From assembly GCA_964452575.1 (NCBI GenBank), contig CAYVMN010000107.1, forward strand, positions 1 to 15,865: 15,865 bases of DNA, in the 5' to 3' direction. The position numbers and the translations under genes were made by a program. Below the pieces are notes generated by a model. It was not told the origin of the DNA and made no database searches. It saw only the letters and a program-made list of their open reading frames with translations. Shown here piece by piece: positions 13,474 through 15,865 of this stretch. Numbering within the stretch: position 1 is the first letter of the stretch; each line of letters starts with the position of its first letter. This DNA is from CAYVMN01 sp964452575. GTDB lineage: Bacteria > Desulfobacterota > DSM-4660 > Desulfatiglandales > Desulfatiglandaceae.

Positions 13474-14172
13474 ATGAAAAGTGAAGCGAGTGTATTTGAA
13501 AAGACATATAGGGATTATATGGGCCGGGTCAGGAATGTGGATCTTGGTGTGATTGCGCCACGGCTGGGGGCAACCATTGAAGATGATCAAGCGATCATTC
13601 CCCTGTTTGGTATGCCCCATCGGGTGTCTCACGCGGGCATTACCGATCCTTCGGGAAGACAACCGACTTTTGACACGTGTGTGATCCTCTGCAAATACCT
13701 CTTGCTCTGCACGGATCTTAAGCCAGCAGTGTATGATTGGGTCTCTTACAGGGGACTCAAAGATTCAGGTCCCTTGACTGTCTACTTTGCGAATGACGTG
13801 GAAGGGGCAATCTCCGAGTATTTTTCGGGTAGGCTTCCCGAGCTAAAAGAGGCGAGCGGAAAACTGGGTGGATACCCCCCGGCAATGGAGGTCACGTATG
13901 ATCTGTCGGTACGATTCGACGCCCTGCCGCGCGTTCCTCTCTTGATGCTTTATAACGATGCGGATGATGAGTTCCCGGCTAAGTGCTTGGTGCTCTTCGA
14001 ACGTAGAGCGGAAAGTTACCTTGATGCGGAGTGCCTGGCAATGCTGGGTAGAGCTCTTTTTGTAAATCTGAAGAGAGTTGCAGAAGAGAAAAGATCCCGC
14101 TGGGACCGCAAAAAGAACGTCGAAAAGGGCTTGACAGGTGGGCCACGGAAGATTATAAGGGACCAGTTATGA
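13474..14172 (+). CDS. DUF3786 domain protein
   Basis: The 232-residue product matches the DUF3786 family, common in anaerobic Desulfobacterota and clostridia and without a known activity. It has the family features of an amino-terminal helix (VFEKTYRDYMG), a central DTCVILCKYLLLC segment with three cysteines, the phrase WVSYRGLKDSGPLTVYFAND, and VPLLMLYNDADDEFPAKC followed by FERRAESYLDAECLAMLG. The basic tail RSRWDRKKNVEKG is probably unstructured. No signal peptide or membrane helix is seen. It begins 48 bases after the Sec-glutaredoxin gene and is likely translated from the same transcript; an AAGAAGGCAAG stretch precedes ATG 13474. In other anaerobes this family often sits near corrinoid or metal cofactor enzymes, as I recall; a helper role for the selenoprotein system is only a guess. 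Confidence 0.82.
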   Translation: MKSEASVFEKTYRDYMGRVRNVDLGVIAPRLGATIEDDQAIIPLFGMPHRVSHAGITDPSGRQPTFDTCVILCKYLLLCTDLKPAVYDWVSYRGLKDSGPLTVYFANDVEGAISEYFSGRLPELKEASGKLGGYPPAMEVTYDLSVRFDALPRVPLLMLYNDADDEFPAKCLVLFERRAESYLDAECLAMLGRALFVNLKRVAEEKRSRWDRKKNVEKGLTGGPRKIIRDQL

Positions 14173-14209
14173 GTTTTGTTATCTCTTTAATGAATCTGGT
14201 TTGGTAACG

Positions 14210-14329
14210 ATGTCAGATTTTTCGTATAACGTCTTCATCAATATCAGCGCTGCATCGGGACTTCTGGGCGCGTTGCTGCTCCTTTTGCTCGGCAGCCTCA
14301 AGAGTCCGGGCCTGATGATGACCACGTAA
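14210..14329 (+). CDS. Possible 39-residue single-span membrane protein
   Basis: A short frame from ATG 14210 to TAA 14327-14329 encodes MSDFSYNVFINISAASGLLG, then ALLLLLLGSLKSPGLMMTT, that is, a polar start, one hydrophobic helix of about 18 residues and a short basic tail. It lies 37 bases after the DUF3786 gene and just before the terminator, so it would be the last gene of the operon. The ribosome site is weak (GGTTTGGTAACG), and no family is recognised. It may be a chance frame. Confidence 0.35.
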   Translation: MSDFSYNVFINISAASGLLGALLLLLLGSLKSPGLMMTT

Positions 14330-14348
14330 CTTGACCCAAATCCCTCAG

Positions 14349-14385
14349 ATCCGTTATCAGGCCCGCCTGGTAACGGATTTTTTTT
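14349..14385 (+). terminator. Strong intrinsic terminator ending the selenoprotein operon
   Basis: ATCCGTTA (14349-14356) pairs perfectly with TAACGGAT (14371-14378), with an inner CAGG/CCTG stem, followed by seven T (14379-14385). It separates the 10111-14329 operon from leuA. Confidence 0.9.
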
Positions 14386-14431
14386 GGTAAAAACGGTGAG
14401 GATAAAGAGAGGAATTGATCGGAGTCGAACA

Positions 14432-14505
14432 ATGGAGACAAGAATAAATTGCTGCATGGGGGAACCCTCCGCAGATTCCGAAAGGCAGAGGAATCTGCGG
14501 AGGGT
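14432..14505 (+). promoter_or_regulatory. Long perfect hairpin in the leuA leader
   Basis: Sixteen bases at 14464-14479 (beginning ACCCTCCGCAG) pair perfectly with 14490-14505 (ending GCGGAGGGT) around a ten-base purine-rich loop. No U-tract follows, so it is not an intrinsic terminator. A 38-codon frame from ATG 14432 to TGA 14546-14548 runs through it, without the leucine codon run of known leu leader peptides. It may be a leader control element or an operator. Confidence 0.5.
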
Positions 14506-14618
14506 CCTTATGACGCTGAACTGGGCCTGGAATTTTCGGGGAGTATGATGCTGGCCTTCAGATTTAGATGATCATGCGCTCCCCATTTGCAGTTCTTTAG
14601 TCAAAAGGAGGTTGTTCC

Positions 14619-15865
14619 ATGAAAGACCATGTGACTATTTTTGATACGACACTCCGGGATGGTGAGCAGTCCCCTGGTGCGAGCATGAATATCGCCGAGA
14701 AGCTGCGTATTGCCAGGCAGTTGGAAAGGCTAGGTGTCGATGTCTTGGAAGCAGGTTTCCCTGCCTCGTCCCCAGGGGACTTCGAGTCGGTCCAATCAAT
14801 CGCAGGGAAGATACGGAATGTCCAGGTGACCGCCCTTGCCAGGACATGTAAAGAGGACATTGACAGGGCATGGGAGGCCGTGCGCGAGGCGGCAGACCCA
14901 AGGATCCATACGTTCATCGCCACTTCTGATATCCATCTGAAATACAAGCTAAACATGGATCGTGAACAGGTGCTTCGGGAGGCGGTGGAGGCAGTGAGAT
15001 ATGCAAAGGGGTTTACAGATAATGTAGAATTTTCAACAGAGGACGGCACAAGGTCTGACAAGGATTACCTATGCAGGGTATTCGAGGCGGTTATCGAGGC
15101 CGGCGCCACCACAGTCAACCTGCCAGACACGGTCGGGTATGCAGTCCCTGAGGAGTACGGCCGACTCATCAGGTATGTGAAAAGGCACACACCCAATATC
15201 CATAAGGCTGTGATCAGCGTGCACTGCCACAATGATCTGGGCCTGGCCACGGCCAACACACTGGCAGGGATTGCAGCCGGGGCGCGCCAGGCAGAGGTCA
15301 CCGTAAATGGGATCGGAGAGAGGGCAGGCAACACATCCCTTGAGGAAATTGTAATGGCCCTTCACACGCGGAGGGACCTGATGAAACTGGGCACCTCTGT
15401 TAGAACCGATCAGATCTATCCTAGCAGCAGACTCACCTCCCTGATCACCGGCATCCTCGTCCAGCCCAATAAGGCAGTGGTCGGGGCGAATGCCTTTGCG
15501 CATGAGGCCGGGATCCATCAAGATGGGGTCTTGAAAAATCCCATGACATACGAGATTATGGAGCCTGAAACCGTCGGGCTGTCCAGCAATCGATTGGTAT
15601 TTGGCAAGCATTCGGGCAGACATGCCTTCAGGGCCAAACTGGCTCAAATGGGTTATGATCTCACAAAAGGAGAACTGGATCGCCTTTTCCAGAAATTTAA
15701 GGAATTGGCGGATAAGCGCAAGGAGATCCTGGAGGAAGACATGGAGGCCTTGGTGGCTGAAGAGATCCTCCGGGTCCCGGATACCTATGAGCTGGAATAT
15801 CTCAATGTGGTGAGCGGCACGGTTGCGGTTCCCACGGCAACGGTCAAGCTCAAGATCAGGGGAAA
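14619..15865 (+). CDS. leuA: 2-isopropylmalate synthase, partial (3' end beyond the window)
   Basis: The frame is open to the window end with about 415 residues of the roughly 510 expected. It catalyses the condensation of acetyl-CoA with 2-oxoisovalerate, the first committed step of leucine synthesis. Visible landmarks are the HMGL-like opening FDTTLRDGEQSPGASM, EAGFPASSPGDFE, NVEFSTEDGTRSD, TTVNLPDTVGY, the metal-binding HCHNDLGLATAN, NGIGERAGNTSLEE, and FAHEAGIHQDGVLKNPMTYE followed by GKHSGRHAF. The GIHQDG and KHSGRHA segments mark a true 2-isopropylmalate synthase core; the C-terminal leucine-binding domain begins near the window edge. The ribosome site AAAAGGAGG precedes ATG 14619 by seven bases. 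It is separated from the upstream operon by a terminator and a hairpin leader. Citramalate or homocitrate synthase are less likely alternatives. Confidence 0.94.
   Translation, partial: MKDHVTIFDTTLRDGEQSPGASMNIAEKLRIARQLERLGVDVLEAGFPASSPGDFESVQSIAGKIRNVQVTALARTCKEDIDRAWEAVREAADPRIHTFIATSDIHLKYKLNMDREQVLREAVEAVRYAKGFTDNVEFSTEDGTRSDKDYLCRVFEAVIEAGATTVNLPDTVGYAVPEEYGRLIRYVKRHTPNIHKAVISVHCHNDLGLATANTLAGIAAGARQAEVTVNGIGERAGNTSLEEIVMALHTRRDLMKLGTSVRTDQIYPSSRLTSLITGILVQPNKAVVGANAFAHEAGIHQDGVLKNPMTYEIMEPETVGLSSNRLVFGKHSGRHAFRAKLAQMGYDLTKGELDRLFQKFKELADKRKEILEEDMEALVAEEILRVPDTYELEYLNVVSGTVAVPTATVKLKIRG

Noticed and set aside
14179..14457. Minus-strand frame of 92 codons between the DUF3786 gene and leuA
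   Set aside because: It runs through the terminator hairpin, has low-quality composition and no ribosome site or recognisable family.
14464..14618. T-box riboswitch upstream of leuA
   Set aside because: The GGAGGGTCC stretch is not the T-box core sequence GGTGGNACCGCG, no specifier stem is visible, and the hairpin is a simple perfect inverted repeat.

Overview
The window looks like a draft or metagenome-derived contig from an anaerobic, selenocysteine-using bacterium, most likely a Desulfobacterota (deltaproteobacterial) relative. The reasons are the mix of gene families (DUF3786, DUF6282, BKACE, a GrdB-like reductase, an anaerobic molybdopterin oxidoreductase), roughly 50% GC with strong AGGAGG-type ribosome sites, and four in-frame TGA codons that each sit at a redox-active or catalytic cysteine position and are each followed by a plausible bacterial SECIS hairpin. 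The taxonomic call is an inference. One run of 10 N (10502-10511) and a one-base frameshift in a GrdB-like gene show that the sequence is not fully finished.

Layout. Bases 1-2170 hold a broken amidohydrolase, an intact DUF6282 metal-hydrolase-like gene, and on the minus strand an O-methyltransferase that has lost its 5' end. Bases 2267-2974 encode a MerB-like (organomercurial lyase fold) protein in which both catalytic cysteines, equivalent to MerB Cys96 and Cys159, are in-frame TGA codons. It is probably a double selenocysteine protein. Next come a BKACE-family beta-keto acid cleavage enzyme and a 14-helix MFS exporter (3246-5735), probably co-transcribed. At 5928-7559 is an unusual membrane receptor: two transmembrane helices around a periplasmic sensor domain, a HAMP domain, then a RelA/SpoT-type (p)ppGpp synthetase domain. 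The minus-strand block 7887-9490 carries lgt, a YHS-domain metal-binding protein and a shortened Spy/ZraP-like periplasmic protein. After a 620-bp non-coding stretch with inverted repeats comes a plus-strand operon (10111-14172): a lone cytoplasmic molybdopterin oxidoreductase, a GrdB-like selenoprotein with a UPIC motif, a 78-residue glutaredoxin-like selenoprotein with a UGTC motif, and a DUF3786 protein. A strong terminator follows, then a long perfect hairpin and leuA, cut by the window end.

How the parts may work together. The 10111-14172 operon reads as an undescribed selenium-dependent reductive module. The GrdB-like protein would use its Sec to attack a substrate, the small Sec-glutaredoxin next door could supply or receive electrons in the role that GrdA and thioredoxin play in glycine reductase, and the molybdenum or tungsten enzyme would act upstream or downstream on the same substrate. 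The MerB-like protein shows the same selenium chemistry placed in a carbon-metal lyase scaffold. These roles are inferred from sequence and gene order; only the motifs, frames, TGA codons and hairpins are read directly.
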